Shown: positions 44,830-54,702, counted from the stretch's first letter. The stretch: 64,000 bases of DNA from Paraburkholderia sediminicola (GCF_902859805.1 NZ_CADIKC010000001.1:930001-994000), one strand, 5' to 3'. The notes: generated by a model not told the origin, from the letters alone. Translations and numbers: made by a program.

Positions 44830-45720
44830 TTAACGTGCACCCCGCTCCAACAACTGACTCCAAAGACGCTGCGCAATGGGACCGTGCGCGGCATCGCGAA
44901 GCCGCGCCGCGTAGTGTTTGAGTGCCGCGCCTTGCAAGTGGCGCCCCTCCAGTGACACGAGCCGTTTCTTCTCGAGGTCGCCCGCGACCAAGTGATAAGG
45001 CATGTGCCCCCACGCAAGCCCCTGCACAATCAACTCGCGCTTCATCAACTGGTCAGGCACGGTGCAGGTGGGCGCGCCCTCGATCAGATAGTAGTTGGCG
45101 TCCGAAGACTGCTTGCTCGTATCGCGGATGATGCACTGAACATAGGGGCTCAAATCGTTTGGCGTGAGCGATCCGACTGACAGTGACTTGATATACCCAG
45201 GGGCCGCGACCGGAACCAGCTTTACTTCGAACAACTCAACCGATTCGATCGCGGGCGACGGTTTGTCGAGGTGATGAAATATCAAGTCACACTCGCCGTT
45301 CTGCAGCCGTTCCCAAGGGCCGCTAATCGCCTCGAACAGAAGCGTAAGACGTGTACCGCTACTCGTCTCGAAGAACCGCTTGAGCGTGCCGAGGGTTTCC
45401 GTCAATGGGCACAGATCGCCCACCACAACGCGTAACTCCGCCTCCTGTCCAGCCGCGAGCTGCGCCGCTTCGCGCCGCAGATTTTCATATTGCCGAAGAA
45501 ACTGCATCACGCGCTCGTGATACGCCGCGCCTTCCACGGTCAGCGTGACACGATATCCGGCCCGGTCCAGCAGGACCATTCCCACTTGAGCTTCAAGCGC
45601 CCTCACCGCTGCATGGACCGTTGGATGCGTTCGGTTTAACCGTGCAGCGGCCGCGGCAAAGCTGCCTTCGGCAACCAGTGCGTCAAAGCACTGCAACTGT
45701 AAAAGTGTGGGCTCGTTCAT
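44830..45720 (-). CDS. LysR family transcriptional regulator
   Basis: A 296-residue LTTR; HTH at about 3-60 (LLQLQCFDALVAEGSFAAAAARLNRTHPTVHAAVRALEAQ) and an effector domain from about 88. It is divergent from the MDR gene at 45813. The 92-base spacer holds a perfect CTTCGACGAAG (45763-45773), a candidate binding core. Confidence 0.92.
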   Translation of the reverse strand: MNEPTLLQLQCFDALVAEGSFAAAAARLNRTHPTVHAAVRALEAQVGMVLLDRAGYRVTLTVEGAAYHERVMQFLRQYENLRREAAQLAAGQEAELRVVVGDLCPLTETLGTLKRFFETSSGTRLTLLFEAISGPWERLQNGECDLIFHHLDKPSPAIESVELFEVKLVPVAAPGYIKSLSVGSLTPNDLSPYVQCIIRDTSKQSSDANYYLIEGAPTCTVPDQLMKRELIVQGLAWGHMPYHLVAGDLEKKRLVSLEGRHLQGAALKHYAARLRDAAHGPIAQRLWSQLLERGAR

Positions 45721-45812
45721 TGTAGATATTGTCTTCAGTCTTTGTCGAGAGAGAGTAATTTCCTTCGACGAAGTTCGATCCTACCATTCAGTCTCCCAAT
45801 GAGGAGATCGAC

Positions 45813-46787
45813 ATGAAAGCAATCGTGAGAAACAAGTTTGGTGGCCCCGAGGTGCTTCAACTCGTAGAGAGGCTGCGCCCTGCCCTCAAACCTGGCTGTG
45901 TTCTGATTCGCGTTCGGGCGTTTGGTCTGAACCGCGCTGAGCTCTATATGCGGCGAGGGTTATGGGGAGAGGTGGCGGAAGTAAGCGGCATCGAATGTGT
46001 TGGGTCTGTGGTATCGGATGCAGCCGGGATACTGCATGAAGGCCAGACGGTAGTCGCACTGATGGGGGGGATGGGGCGAACGATCGATGGCAGCTATGCC
46101 GAATACGTCGTTGTGCCCGCCACCAACGTCGTGGCCGTTGAAACGACCCTCGACTGGCCGGAACTTGCCACACTGCCCGAAGCCTACGCAGTCGCGTGGA
46201 CGTGCCTCCACAGAAACCTCGAAGTAAAGTCCGGGCAGCGACTCGTCGTGCGCGGGGGAACCTCGAGCCTAGGGCTGGCGGCGATCGATATCGGCGTCCA
46301 ACTCGGTGCGGAGGTGATTGCGACGACGCGTCGGCCGGATTACGAAGACATGTTGCGCGCGCGTGGAGTCGCCCATGTGGTGACGAATGCAGGTGAGTTA
46401 TGTGCAGCGCCGGGATGGCCTGGGGGCAAGGTCGACGCGGTACTTGATCTGATTGGAAACAGCACTGTGCTCGACTCGCTGCGCGCGGCACGTCGTGGCG
46501 GCGCTGTGTGCCTGGCCGGATTTCTGGGTGGGCTTACGCCGCTCGCCGAGTTCGATCCGCTCGGCCAGATGGCAAGCGGTGTTCATCTGAGTTTCTTCGG
46601 GAGCTTCGTGCTTGGGACTCCGGATTTCCCGCTGCCGGATGTACCGATGCAGAAAATTGTCGAGTTGGCCGCAAGCGGTTTATATCAATGTCGACCCGCG
46701 CGGATCTTCGGCCTGTCGGAAGTAGCGATTGCTCACGAACTTATGGAGCGTGATGAGGCCGTGGGAAAATTTGTGGTCATAGTCTAG
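45813..46787 (+). CDS. Zinc-independent MDR family quinone oxidoreductase/alcohol dehydrogenase
   Basis: A 324-residue medium-chain dehydrogenase/reductase. The N-terminal GroES-like domain has VRAFGLNRAELYMRRG and VVALMGGMGRTIDGSYAEYV; the coenzyme domain has RLVVRGGTSSLGLAAIDIG. The usual catalytic-zinc ligands are not seen, so this is the quinone-oxidoreductase type (NADPH). GAGGAGATCGAC precedes the ATG. Likely under control of the divergent LysR. Confidence 0.9.
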   Translation: MKAIVRNKFGGPEVLQLVERLRPALKPGCVLIRVRAFGLNRAELYMRRGLWGEVAEVSGIECVGSVVSDAAGILHEGQTVVALMGGMGRTIDGSYAEYVVVPATNVVAVETTLDWPELATLPEAYAVAWTCLHRNLEVKSGQRLVVRGGTSSLGLAAIDIGVQLGAEVIATTRRPDYEDMLRARGVAHVVTNAGELCAAPGWPGGKVDAVLDLIGNSTVLDSLRAARRGGAVCLAGFLGGLTPLAEFDPLGQMASGVHLSFFGSFVLGTPDFPLPDVPMQKIVELAASGLYQCRPARIFGLSEVAIAHELMERDEAVGKFVVIV

Positions 46788-46854
46788 GTCGACGTTACGA
46801 AACAGCGCATGTTGGTGACGGGCACTATTCGACTTATCCCGCCGCAACACGACG

Positions 46855-47238
46855 TCACGCACCCTGCTGAACCCATTGACTCCGCCAACCCGGCGCCTCA
46901 AAGGGATCCGAAAAATACTGGGTCTCGTGAACAACCTTGCCGTTGCGGAACTCCATAATGCTTACTGTGTAAGCCGCTCGCCCCTGATAGTTGATGGAGT
47001 ATTCCGTGACCCACAGATTACCTTCTCCTTGAATTCGCCTGACGTCGAAACCCGATGGCTTACCTGGATGATGACCCCGCAGCGCCTGCAAATTGACTCG
47101 TCCGAGGATTCGTTCGCCTGACTGCGGATACTCACAGATGGCGTTGTCATCGTAAATATCGTGTTCAGCGTCGAGGTCCCCCGCTGCCGACGCGCGCCAG
47201 TGGGCATTCAGTGCTTCACGTATCTGTTCTTCCTGCAT
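46855..47238 (-). CDS. SnoaL-like (NTF2 fold) protein
   Basis: A 127-residue cone-fold protein: MQEEQIREALNAHWRASAAG, DAEHDIYDDNAICEYPQSGE and VHETQYFSDPFEAP are typical of SnoaL-like polyketide-cyclase-related or detoxifying proteins. CGGAGG before ATG 47238 sets the start. It lies 30 bases after the aldo/keto reductase gene on the same strand, probably one operon. Confidence 0.88.
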   Translation of the reverse strand: MQEEQIREALNAHWRASAAGDLDAEHDIYDDNAICEYPQSGERILGRVNLQALRGHHPGKPSGFDVRRIQGEGNLWVTEYSINYQGRAAYTVSIMEFRNGKVVHETQYFSDPFEAPGWRSQWVQQGA

Positions 47239-47268
47239 GGCTTGCCTCCGGATACCGTTCACATCGAT

Positions 47269-48210
47269 CTATTGTGTGCTTCGCGGAATGAACCCCGGGC
47301 TGCCCGTCTTGACGACTTCGTTCAACCTCTGTCTCGTCTCAATCCGGTTGATTTCATCGAACGCGTCTGCCGGAAGCGCGGAGATATCGAAATTCTCGCG
47401 CGCGCGTGCCGCAGTTTTGGGGGTGGTGAGCAGAGCGCAGCCACGTTGAATCGCCCAGGCAAGCAGCACCTGTGCTGGCGTCTTTCCAATTCGCTCGGCG
47501 ATCTCGGATACGATGGGATCCTCAAGTGGCCCCGGCCTGATTCCGTGACCCAATGGCGCAAAGGCCAAAAACACGATCTCTTTCTCTTTGCAGAATTCCA
47601 GAAGTTCCGTTTCTGGAAGATACGGATGTGCTTCGACCTGCACTACCGCCGGCTTGATTCGTGCCGATTCATAAAGAGGCCGCAATTCGTCCAAGCCGAT
47701 GTCGGATAGTCCGATGGCCCGGCATCTTCCATGGTCGACGAGATCCTCCATCGCCTTCCACGTGTCTAACAAAGTCACGCCTTTGTCGTAAATGACGTTC
47801 CCGTTTTCATCGCGCGGGTCCTGCTCGTCTCCCGCTTGAAATGCGAACGGCGTGTGTATCAGATAGAGATCAAGATAGTCGAGTCTGAGCCTTTCAAGAC
47901 TTGCATCGAAAGCATGTCCGACACGCTCAGGCCGGTGATTGGAGTTCCATAACTTGGTGGTCACGAAGATGTCTTCGCGGGCGATCCCTCCTGCAGCAAG
48001 CCCTATCCGCAGCGCCTCGCCGACCTCGCGCTCATTCCGGTATCGCTCGGCACAATCGAAGTGTCGATAGCCGGCTTCCAGCGCGTCTCTGGTAGCACTG
48101 GTTGTCGTAGCTGGGTCGGGAATCAGTGTGCCGAATCCGAGTGCGGGCATGCGACCGCCTCCGTGATTGAGCAATAGCTTTTTGCTCCGAAAATCGGAAG
48201 ACTCAATCAT
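47269..48210 (-). CDS. Aldo/keto reductase
   Basis: A 313-residue AKR. The catalytic Tyr is in HFDCAERYRNEREVGEALR (about residue 57), Lys in FVTTKLWNSNHRP (about 88) and His in YLIHTPFAF (about 122). NADPH binding is by the C-terminal KTAARARENFD region (about 275-285). GCGGAG 7 bases before ATG 48210 sets the start. It reduces carbonyl compounds; no substrate clue. Convergent with the MDR gene, upstream of the SnoaL gene. Confidence 0.92.
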   Translation of the reverse strand: MIESSDFRSKKLLLNHGGGRMPALGFGTLIPDPATTTSATRDALEAGYRHFDCAERYRNEREVGEALRIGLAAGGIAREDIFVTTKLWNSNHRPERVGHAFDASLERLRLDYLDLYLIHTPFAFQAGDEQDPRDENGNVIYDKGVTLLDTWKAMEDLVDHGRCRAIGLSDIGLDELRPLYESARIKPAVVQVEAHPYLPETELLEFCKEKEIVFLAFAPLGHGIRPGPLEDPIVSEIAERIGKTPAQVLLAWAIQRGCALLTTPKTAARARENFDISALPADAFDEINRIETRQRLNEVVKTGSPGFIPRSTQ

Positions 48211-48541
48211 GACGACACTCCGCACTCATTCGTGCCCTGCGACGAAGGACCGACGCTCAGGCTTGCAATTGTGGTGCCAGGTCTATGAAGAGAAAATGTC
48301 GACGTAGTTGCTCAGCCGCCGCCCTCAGGGTCAAACCGAGCACCAAACAGGTCTGGTCCTTGATCGAGTGTAGCAAATGAATCGCGAGGCGACCGCGGAG
48401 GGTTTCTGAAAGGTTCGACCTCGTGCGGGGTCAATCTCTTTGCGTGTGTATCTCGTGACTCACCGGTGCCGGAGGCGTCGAGAGTAGTTTTTGCCTTCGG
48501 TACAATCACGCGCAATATTGCATATCAAGGGCGATAGCCTA
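48211..48541 (+). other. Gap without a supported gene
   Basis: A 67-codon minus-strand frame (48312-48515) exists but has a low-complexity, proline- and charge-rich composition and no ribosome-binding site. I saw no strong hairpin. The region should carry divergent promoters for the AKR and GNAT genes. Confidence 0.3.
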
Positions 48542-49144
48542 ATGGCAAATGCAGCAAATCATCCAGACAACGGACTGACTACCGAACGCGTGATATTGCG
48601 AGCCGTCAGCGAGAATGACGCGAGCGCGCTGCAGGCGTACTACGCAGCCAATCGAATACATCTTCAGCCTTGGGAGCCCGCGCGGCAGGAAAGTTTTTTT
48701 AACCTGGATGTCATCGCTGAAAGACTACGTGCAATGGCTCATCAAAGCACAACAGGAAGCGCTCTTCATCTCGTGCTGTTCGAACGCGAAGGCGGCCAGT
48801 TGATCGGAGAGTGCAATTTCACCAATATCGTTAGGGGACCGTTCCAGGCTTGTCATCTCGGATTTTCTCTTGCGAAAGTGGCCGAAGGGAAAGGCCTGAT
48901 GCGAGAGAGTCTAACGGTGGCCATCCAGCATGTGTTCAGAGATATCGGCTTGCATCGCATCATGGCCAACTATCGACCGGAGAACACTCGTAGCGAACAC
49001 TTACTGGCTGGCCTTGGGTTCGAGAAGGAAGGTCTGGCTCGGTCGTACCTGAAGATCAATGGTTCCTGGGCCGATCACGTACTTACATCGTTGGTCAATC
49101 CAGACGATCTTGCCGATCCCGTATCCAACTCACGTATGCTGTGA
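48542..49144 (+). CDS. GNAT N-acetyltransferase, RimJ/RimL type
   Basis: A 200-residue acetyltransferase. ERVILRAVSENDASALQAYY starts the fold, and the acetyl-CoA loop region is AKVAEGKGLMRESLTVAIQHV; LHRIMANYRPENTRSEHLLAGLGFEKEG is the RimJ/RimL-type beta5-alpha4 segment (described by position at about 147-175). Relatives acetylate ribosomal protein N-termini or small amines. ATG 48542 is preferred over the longer frame. Confidence 0.92.
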   Translation: MANAANHPDNGLTTERVILRAVSENDASALQAYYAANRIHLQPWEPARQESFFNLDVIAERLRAMAHQSTTGSALHLVLFEREGGQLIGECNFTNIVRGPFQACHLGFSLAKVAEGKGLMRESLTVAIQHVFRDIGLHRIMANYRPENTRSEHLLAGLGFEKEGLARSYLKINGSWADHVLTSLVNPDDLADPVSNSRML

Positions 49145-49169
49145 ATGGAACAATAACGCGGTCTTCAAA

Positions 49170-50030
49170 ATGCGCGATCAAAAATCAACACGAGCAAGAC
49201 CCGTAACCTGTTTCACCAACAGGCTCTGGAAACCGCTGCTCAGATTCGCGGCCCCAATCTGCGCATTCGCGTGCACACTCCTAACCGCGATCCCAGCGTA
49301 TTCCGGTGAACTACTGCAGGTGCCCGTACGAGGGCCACAAACGCAGGCTATCTTCATCGAACAGCCAGCCAGCGCGCCGCCTTGGGTCATCGTCTTGTTT
49401 GCCGGAGACGACGGCGCAATCGCCCTCGGCGAAACCGGCCCAACGACAATGAGGGCAAATTTCCTCCTCCGGACCGCCGGCTACTGGACTTCTGCGGGCG
49501 ATGCGATCGCTATCGTCGATGCGCCATCGGATCGATCATCCGGCATGAATGACGCATTCCGCTTGAGCGAAACTCACGCTCAAGACCTGCACGTCATTGT
49601 TGCGACGCTCAAGCAACGCTTTCCAGCCGCAAAGATCGCTCTTGTGGGCACCAGCCGGGGCACGATTTCAGTTGGCAATGTGCTCCAACGGGAACCACGG
49701 CTGGCTGACGCGTATGTCCTGACTTCGCCCGTCACGATCGGCATGCGTGGCGAGGCCGGACTTTCGGGCATGCACTGGGAAGTCGGTGCGACTCCGGTGC
49801 TGGTGGTGTCGAACGAAAATGACGGATGCCGGGTTTCACCGTTTAGCGCGGCACGCACGCTTGCCAAGGACAACCGGTTCCAGTTCCTGCAGGTATCAAG
49901 CAGCGAGCGCGGCGGGATTGGCGCCAGTGAATGCGGGGCGAAGTCGCCACATGGTTTTCTTGGCATCGAGACGCAGGTACTGTCCGCTGTCTCACGATGG
50001 CTGGCAGATCCGGGAAGCGTGCCGCACTAG
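49170..50030 (+). CDS. Secreted alpha/beta-hydrolase-like protein
   Basis: A 286-residue protein with an N-terminal signal or anchor at about 25-47 (FAAPICAFACTLLTAIPAYS). The nucleophile elbow is ALVGTSRGTIS (GxSxG form GTSRG, about 161-165), with a possible acid near VVSNENDGC and His in KSPHGFLGIE near the end. Esterase or lipase activity is likely. It follows the GNAT gene by 25 bases. Confidence 0.82.
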   Translation: MRDQKSTRARPVTCFTNRLWKPLLRFAAPICAFACTLLTAIPAYSGELLQVPVRGPQTQAIFIEQPASAPPWVIVLFAGDDGAIALGETGPTTMRANFLLRTAGYWTSAGDAIAIVDAPSDRSSGMNDAFRLSETHAQDLHVIVATLKQRFPAAKIALVGTSRGTISVGNVLQREPRLADAYVLTSPVTIGMRGEAGLSGMHWEVGATPVLVVSNENDGCRVSPFSAARTLAKDNRFQFLQVSSSERGGIGASECGAKSPHGFLGIETQVLSAVSRWLADPGSVPH

Positions 50031-50036
50031 TCCCAA

Positions 50037-51041
50037 CTACAACGCTGCGCCTCTTCTTTCCTTAACAGCGCCACTGCATTGCTTCCTGTACGCACCCGGC
50101 GTAGTACCGAACATCGTTCGAAAGCTTCGGCTGAAATGCGCAGGATCGTTAAAGCCATTTCTGTACGCAATGCGCTCGATCGACAATTCCGTGCAAAGTG
50201 GATTCGTCATATCGTCACGGCTGCGCGCCAGGCGATGCTCCAGCACGAACCTCCCGTAGTGCGTGCCGTTGGCTTCGAACATCTTGTGAACATAGCGTTT
50301 CGACACGCTTAGCGCCTTCGCGCACGCCTCGACGTCCAGTTCGGGATCGTGGAGATTGGACGCAATGAACGCGCGCAGTTGCGACCATCGCAGAGGATTC
50401 GCGCCTCCCGCAACCGGCTCGACGGTTGCGTCCCCCGCCGACTCCAGATACGCCGCCGCGAGCAACGACACGAGCGACTGCTCCGCTGCCGCCGCCGTAT
50501 TTGCGCTCTGCTGCCTGAGCGACGGCAAGACCGATTCGATGAACCGATGCACCGTGAGGACAATCCCCGATTCGCCGCTGGCGCAGGCAGGTGCAAAAGG
50601 CGAGAAGCGTGACATCGCACGGCCGAAAAACCGCGTGATTGGCAAACGAAGCATGACAAACTTCGCCGGCTCGTCAATGCGCGCCGTCGACGGCACGCGT
50701 GCACGCCGGAATGTAATGTCACCGGCGTTGAAAGGCAGCGTGCGCTCCTGTTGTGTGACCGTGCCGCAGCCATCAAGGACGATCAGAACGATAACGTCGT
50801 CGCCAGCGAGATTCTGCAGGTGCGACCATTCGTGACGCACTTCCGACAGCCCCAGTTGCACGGTCGCGAGCACACCGCCGCCCATCAGCCTGCCCGCGCG
50901 GATTTCACCCTCGGACATGTCTCCGGGAAGCAGAATGTCGCCCGGCGTGACAATGTCGTCGAGTGAGAGCTTCCAGTCGTCGAGACAACGCGCGGGCATG
51001 TCGCAGAGCGTCGGAGCGTACGGCAAATCGATAGTGCGCAT
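50037..51041 (-). CDS. AraC family transcriptional regulator
   Basis: A 334-residue regulator: an AraC_binding_2 type N-terminal domain (about 55-190), then the HTH pair LDVEACAKALSVSKRYVHKM and IERIAYRNGFNDPAHFSRSF near the C-terminus. GGGAG 7 bases upstream supports ATG 51041. It lies just downstream of, and on the same strand as, the class II aldolase gene (94-base gap). Confidence 0.92.
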   Translation of the reverse strand: MRTIDLPYAPTLCDMPARCLDDWKLSLDDIVTPGDILLPGDMSEGEIRAGRLMGGGVLATVQLGLSEVRHEWSHLQNLAGDDVIVLIVLDGCGTVTQQERTLPFNAGDITFRRARVPSTARIDEPAKFVMLRLPITRFFGRAMSRFSPFAPACASGESGIVLTVHRFIESVLPSLRQQSANTAAAAEQSLVSLLAAAYLESAGDATVEPVAGGANPLRWSQLRAFIASNLHDPELDVEACAKALSVSKRYVHKMFEANGTHYGRFVLEHRLARSRDDMTNPLCTELSIERIAYRNGFNDPAHFSRSFRTMFGTTPGAYRKQCSGAVKERRGAAL

Positions 51042-51134
51042 GACAAACTCCCGGAAACTGCGTTGGAGGCGGTGTCCGCCCATGTCATGCGATTATCGCG
51101 CAGCCCGCTGTCCGCCAAAAGTGAGAGGAACTGA

Positions 51135-51905
51135 CTAGAAAAGAACCTCCGGTTCACGCCGGATCACGCGTCGGCCGAACAGCGCGAAACTCGCCTTGAC
51201 GATGCTGGGCAGCAGCAGAAAATCGTGCGACTCCTTCGCCAATGCGGGATCGATAGGCACGATCTGCCCCATCGACCTGGCCAGAATCTGGCTGCGCGCA
51301 GCGCGTTCAATCAGCACGGACAGATAGGCCGACTCCTCTATCGAGGAAGTGGCCGCGAGAAATCCATGATTCGCCAGCAGGATCGTCCGCTTGTTGCCGA
51401 GCGCAGCGGAGATGATCTCGCCCTCATTGTCGGCGATCGGGAGCCCCGGCCATTCTTTCAGAAAAGCGCAATCGTTAAAGAGCGGTGTGGCGTCCATGTG
51501 GGCGACTTCGAGCGGCACGCCGACCATGGACAATGCGTTCACATACGGTGGATGCGTATGGACAATGCAGTTGACATCCGGCCTGCGCCGGTAAATCCAC
51601 AGATGAAAACGGATGGCGGGATTCGCCATACCATTGCCTTCGATCACATGCATTTGATCGTCGATGCGAATCACGCTGCTGCGCGTGATTTCATCGAAGC
51701 CAACGGCCATCGCCGTCGTCAGGAATGTACCGTCGGCAGCGCGCAGCGTTATCTGCCCCGCGAGCGTCTCCGAATGTCCTTCGTGCGCGAGCATCCGGCA
51801 CGCCAGCGCGAGCTTTTGCCTGTCGTCCCATGCGCCCTGCTCGAGTTTATGGTCCATCTCGGCGGCGATGCCGCGGCCCAGGTTCGATTTATCGTGGTCG
51901 CTCAT
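51135..51905 (-). CDS. Class II aldolase/adducin family protein
   Basis: A 256-residue zinc-dependent aldolase. HTHPPYVNALS supplies the metal His residues (about 118-120), ANHGF (about 180) the third His, and SETLAGQITLRA opens the fold. Members cleave sugar phosphates or related acids, and some act as decarboxylases. AAGGAGG precedes ATG 51905, 28 bases after the MHS transporter stop, so they form an operon: the transporter likely brings in the aldolase substrate. Confidence 0.92.
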   Translation of the reverse strand: MSDHDKSNLGRGIAAEMDHKLEQGAWDDRQKLALACRMLAHEGHSETLAGQITLRAADGTFLTTAMAVGFDEITRSSVIRIDDQMHVIEGNGMANPAIRFHLWIYRRRPDVNCIVHTHPPYVNALSMVGVPLEVAHMDATPLFNDCAFLKEWPGLPIADNEGEIISAALGNKRTILLANHGFLAATSSIEESAYLSVLIERAARSQILARSMGQIVPIDPALAKESHDFLLLPSIVKASFALFGRRVIRREPEVLF

Positions 51906-51933
51906 GTGAGCCTCCTTGTGGTCGGATAAGTGT

Positions 51934-53253
51934 TCAGGATTGGCCGACTTGCGATTGCGCGGCCGGCTCAGGAACCGCGATCGATACGCTCCCGCTGCGC
52001 GGCGCAAGCAACACGAAGCCAGCGGCGATCAAAGAACTCGCTGCGACATAACATGCAACCCACAGCGGGTCGCCGTTGCGTGCGGCGAGCAGCGCGGAGC
52101 AGATCACCGGGCTCATGCCGCCGCCAATGACTGCACCGATTGCACCAATGGATACGCCGGAAAAGCGCACCTTGACGTCGAACATGTCAGCAAAGAAGCC
52201 GCCTTGCGGGCCATACATCAACGGATGGATCAGACCGATTGCAATGACGATGGCGAGCTTGACCAGCGCTGGGTCGCGCGTGTTCAGCAGATTGAAATAC
52301 GGCCAGACGTAAAGCGCACAAGCAACGAGGCCTGCCAGATAGATCGGCTTGCGTCCAATGCGATCGGATAGCGCCGCGAACAGCGGCACCATGAAGACAG
52401 CCAGCGCGGCACCCGCCATGATCGCGACGAGCACCACCTGACGCGGCAGTCCAAGATGAACGGTCATGTAGGCCACGGAAAACAGCAGCACGAAAATCGA
52501 CCACGTGATTTCGCCGAGTCGCGCCATGAAGACAATCGCGATTTCCCGGCGATGGTTGCGAAGCAGGTCGGCGAGCGGGAAACGCGCGACGGTCTGGGTC
52601 GCCCTCATCTGTTCGAATTCACGCGTTTCCGGCAACCGTGCGCGTCCAATCAGTCCGATCACGACCAGCACCGCGCTGAACAGGAATGGAATGCGCCAGC
52701 CCCAGGCGAGGAAGTCCGCTTCGGGTAGTCGCGACATGAGAAGCAACGCGCCCGTCGATAACAAGGCGCCGCCGTAGCTGCCTGAATTGCTCCAGCTTCC
52801 GTAGAGGCCGCGGCGTCCGGCCGGTGCGCTTTCCACACCAAGCACGGTGGCGCCGCTCTGCTCGCCGCCGATCGCAAAGCCCTGGAAAATCCGCAGCAGC
52901 GTTAACAGGATGGGCGCCCAGATACCGATTTCGGCGTAGGTCGGCAGGCAACCTACGAGCGTCGACGCAATGCCCATCACCAGCAGCGTGGAGAGCAGCA
53001 GCGTCTTACGGCCGAAGCGATCGCCGAAATGCCCGCAGATCAGCGCCCCCGCACCGCGTGCAAAATAGCCGGCCGCGTAGGTGCCGAGCGAAGCGATCGT
53101 CCCGGCGAGCGGATCGAGAGTCGGGAAGAAAATCTTGCTGAAGACGAGCGCCGATGCCGTCCCGTACAGCAGAAAATCGTATTGCTCGATCGCCGTACCG
53201 AGAAACGCCGAGATGAAAACGTACGGCCGGTGTTTGCGTGGGCTCGGGGACAT
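51934..53253 (-). CDS. MHS-type MFS transporter
   Basis: A 439-residue 12-TM carrier of the metabolite:H+ symporter family. The N-terminal FLGTAIEQYDFLLYG is the MHS signature (GTxxExYDFxxYG), and the loop after TM2 has GHFGDRFGRKTLLLSTLLVMG. Relatives import dicarboxylates, aromatic acids or osmolytes. It is the first gene of the aldolase operon. Confidence 0.93.
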   Translation of the reverse strand: MSPSPRKHRPYVFISAFLGTAIEQYDFLLYGTASALVFSKIFFPTLDPLAGTIASLGTYAAGYFARGAGALICGHFGDRFGRKTLLLSTLLVMGIASTLVGCLPTYAEIGIWAPILLTLLRIFQGFAIGGEQSGATVLGVESAPAGRRGLYGSWSNSGSYGGALLSTGALLLMSRLPEADFLAWGWRIPFLFSAVLVVIGLIGRARLPETREFEQMRATQTVARFPLADLLRNHRREIAIVFMARLGEITWSIFVLLFSVAYMTVHLGLPRQVVLVAIMAGAALAVFMVPLFAALSDRIGRKPIYLAGLVACALYVWPYFNLLNTRDPALVKLAIVIAIGLIHPLMYGPQGGFFADMFDVKVRFSGVSIGAIGAVIGGGMSPVICSALLAARNGDPLWVACYVAASSLIAAGFVLLAPRSGSVSIAVPEPAAQSQVGQS

Positions 53254-53382
53254 GTGCTCCTCATGGCATTTGTTTTCGTGCCCCCAGCTTAATTTTTGGC
53301 CGCCCCAGTGGATTGTCCCTGCCGGAATCCAGAACTTGATCCAGAGTGAACCAAGTACACCCTATGCGTTGGTTTAGCCCGC

Positions 53383-53414
53383 CCGGGGGGCCATCGCCGA
53401 CCTAAGCCCCCCGG
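53383..53414 (-). terminator. Hairpin after the hydrolase gene
   Basis: CCGGGGGGC (53383-53391) pairs with GCCCCCCGG (53406-53414), a perfect 9-bp GC stem with a 14-nt loop, 15 bases after the minus-strand stop. No T-run. Confidence 0.5.
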
Positions 53415-53429
53415 ACTCCTTCATGCCAC

Positions 53430-54461
53430 TTAAAGCCGGACGACGTCGACGATGGCATCGGCAAATGCCTTCGGCGCTTCCTGTGGTAAGTTATGTCCGA
53501 TGCCGCCATCGATGTTCCGGTGCTGATACTTGCCCGTGAATTTCTTCGCGTAGGCTGTCGGCTCGGGATGCGGTGCGCCGTTGGCGTCGCCCTCCATCGT
53601 GATGGTCGGAACCGAAATGGTCGGCCCCTTCGCCAACCGCGCTTCGAGCTCGTCGTATTGCGGCTCGCCCTTAACCAGACCCAGACGCCAGCGGTAGTTG
53701 TGAATCACCACCGCGACGTGATCGGGATTCTTGAAGGACTCAGCCGAGCGGTCGTACGTTGCATCGTCAAAATTCCATTTCGGCGACGCGAGACGCCAGA
53801 TCAACTTGTTGAAATCGTGGCGGTTCGCTTCGTAACCTGCACGACCACGCTCCGTGGCGAAATAGAACTGATACCACCAGGCCAGCTCAGCCTTCGGCGG
53901 CAGCGGCGCCCGGTTGGCTTCCTGACTGCCGATCAGATAACCGCTGACCGACACCATCGCCTGGCATCGTTGCGGCCACAGCGCGGCGATAATATTCGCC
54001 GTACGCGCGCCCCAATCGAAAGCGCCAAAGATGGCTTTGTCGATCTTCAATGCATCCATCAACGCGATGACGTCGACGGCAACCACCGCCTGCTGACCGT
54101 TGCGCGGCGTATCCGCGGATAAAAACCGCGTCGAACCATAGCCCCGCAGATACGGCACGATGACCCGGTAGCCGGCGGCTGCCAGCAACGGCGTGACTTC
54201 GGCGAAGCTGTAGATATCGTAGGGCCAGCCGTGCAGCAGGATAACAACCGGTCCATTCTGCGGACCCGCTTCCGCATAGCCCACGTTGAGCGTTCCGGCA
54301 TTGACCTGGCGAATGTTCTCGAACGAAGCAACACGCGTTGCAGTATTCGTGCCGTTCGACTGCGCCTTGGCGAGCCCGCTCAAACCCAACTCCATCAAGC
54401 TGATACCAGCAACAGTCGTCCCAAGCAGACGACGACGTCGAGTATTGATCTGATCCGGCAT
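53430..54461 (-). CDS. Tat-exported alpha/beta hydrolase (epoxide hydrolase/dehalogenase-like)
   Basis: A 343-residue precursor with a twin-arginine signal (NTRRRRLLGTTVAG, then a hydrophobic stretch and LAKAQS). The hydrolase core has HGWPYDIYSFAEVTPLLAAAG (oxyanion HGWP), a nucleophile Asp in FGAFDWGARTANII (about 146) and the catalytic His in GGIGHNLPQEAP. This matches soluble epoxide hydrolases and haloalkane dehalogenases. Upstream at 54556-54631 lies the three-block element in the matching orientation, so it probably belongs to the adjacent two-component regulon. Confidence 0.9.
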   Translation of the reverse strand: MPDQINTRRRRLLGTTVAGISLMELGLSGLAKAQSNGTNTATRVASFENIRQVNAGTLNVGYAEAGPQNGPVVILLHGWPYDIYSFAEVTPLLAAAGYRVIVPYLRGYGSTRFLSADTPRNGQQAVVAVDVIALMDALKIDKAIFGAFDWGARTANIIAALWPQRCQAMVSVSGYLIGSQEANRAPLPPKAELAWWYQFYFATERGRAGYEANRHDFNKLIWRLASPKWNFDDATYDRSAESFKNPDHVAVVIHNYRWRLGLVKGEPQYDELEARLAKGPTISVPTITMEGDANGAPHPEPTAYAKKFTGKYQHRNIDGGIGHNLPQEAPKAFADAIVDVVRL

Positions 54462-54555
54462 CGCGGATTCTCCTCAAAGGTTAGCTACAGAAGCGCAGGA
54501 CATCTCCGGCCTGCGAAGCCAGACGATCTGGCCTGGAATCATTAAAACCCGTGGA

Positions 54556-54631
54556 CGTATCTGGCGTGTGTCTGCGAAAAGCGCCAGTGAAACCTTATGT
54601 ATTTACCGACGGTGCAGATACATTGGGATAC
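54556..54631 (-). promoter_or_regulatory. Three-block response-regulator element, copy C
   Basis: Read on the minus strand: block 1 GTATCCCAATGTATCTG, block 2 at offset 28 (AATACATAAGGTTTCA, 11 of 16 like copy B), block 3 ending CGCCAGATACG. Total length is 76 bp. It lies 94 bases upstream of the hydrolase start. Confidence 0.7.
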
Positions 54632-54702
54632 AAAGACCGGGGTAGTTGACGTTCATCGACGAACGAGTACTGCATACAACGCGATAGTCGAATCATCTGG
54701 AT

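Noticed and set aside
48312..48515. A 67-codon minus-strand gene
   Set aside because: The composition is low-complexity and charge/proline-rich, with no ribosome-binding site and no resemblance to a known family.
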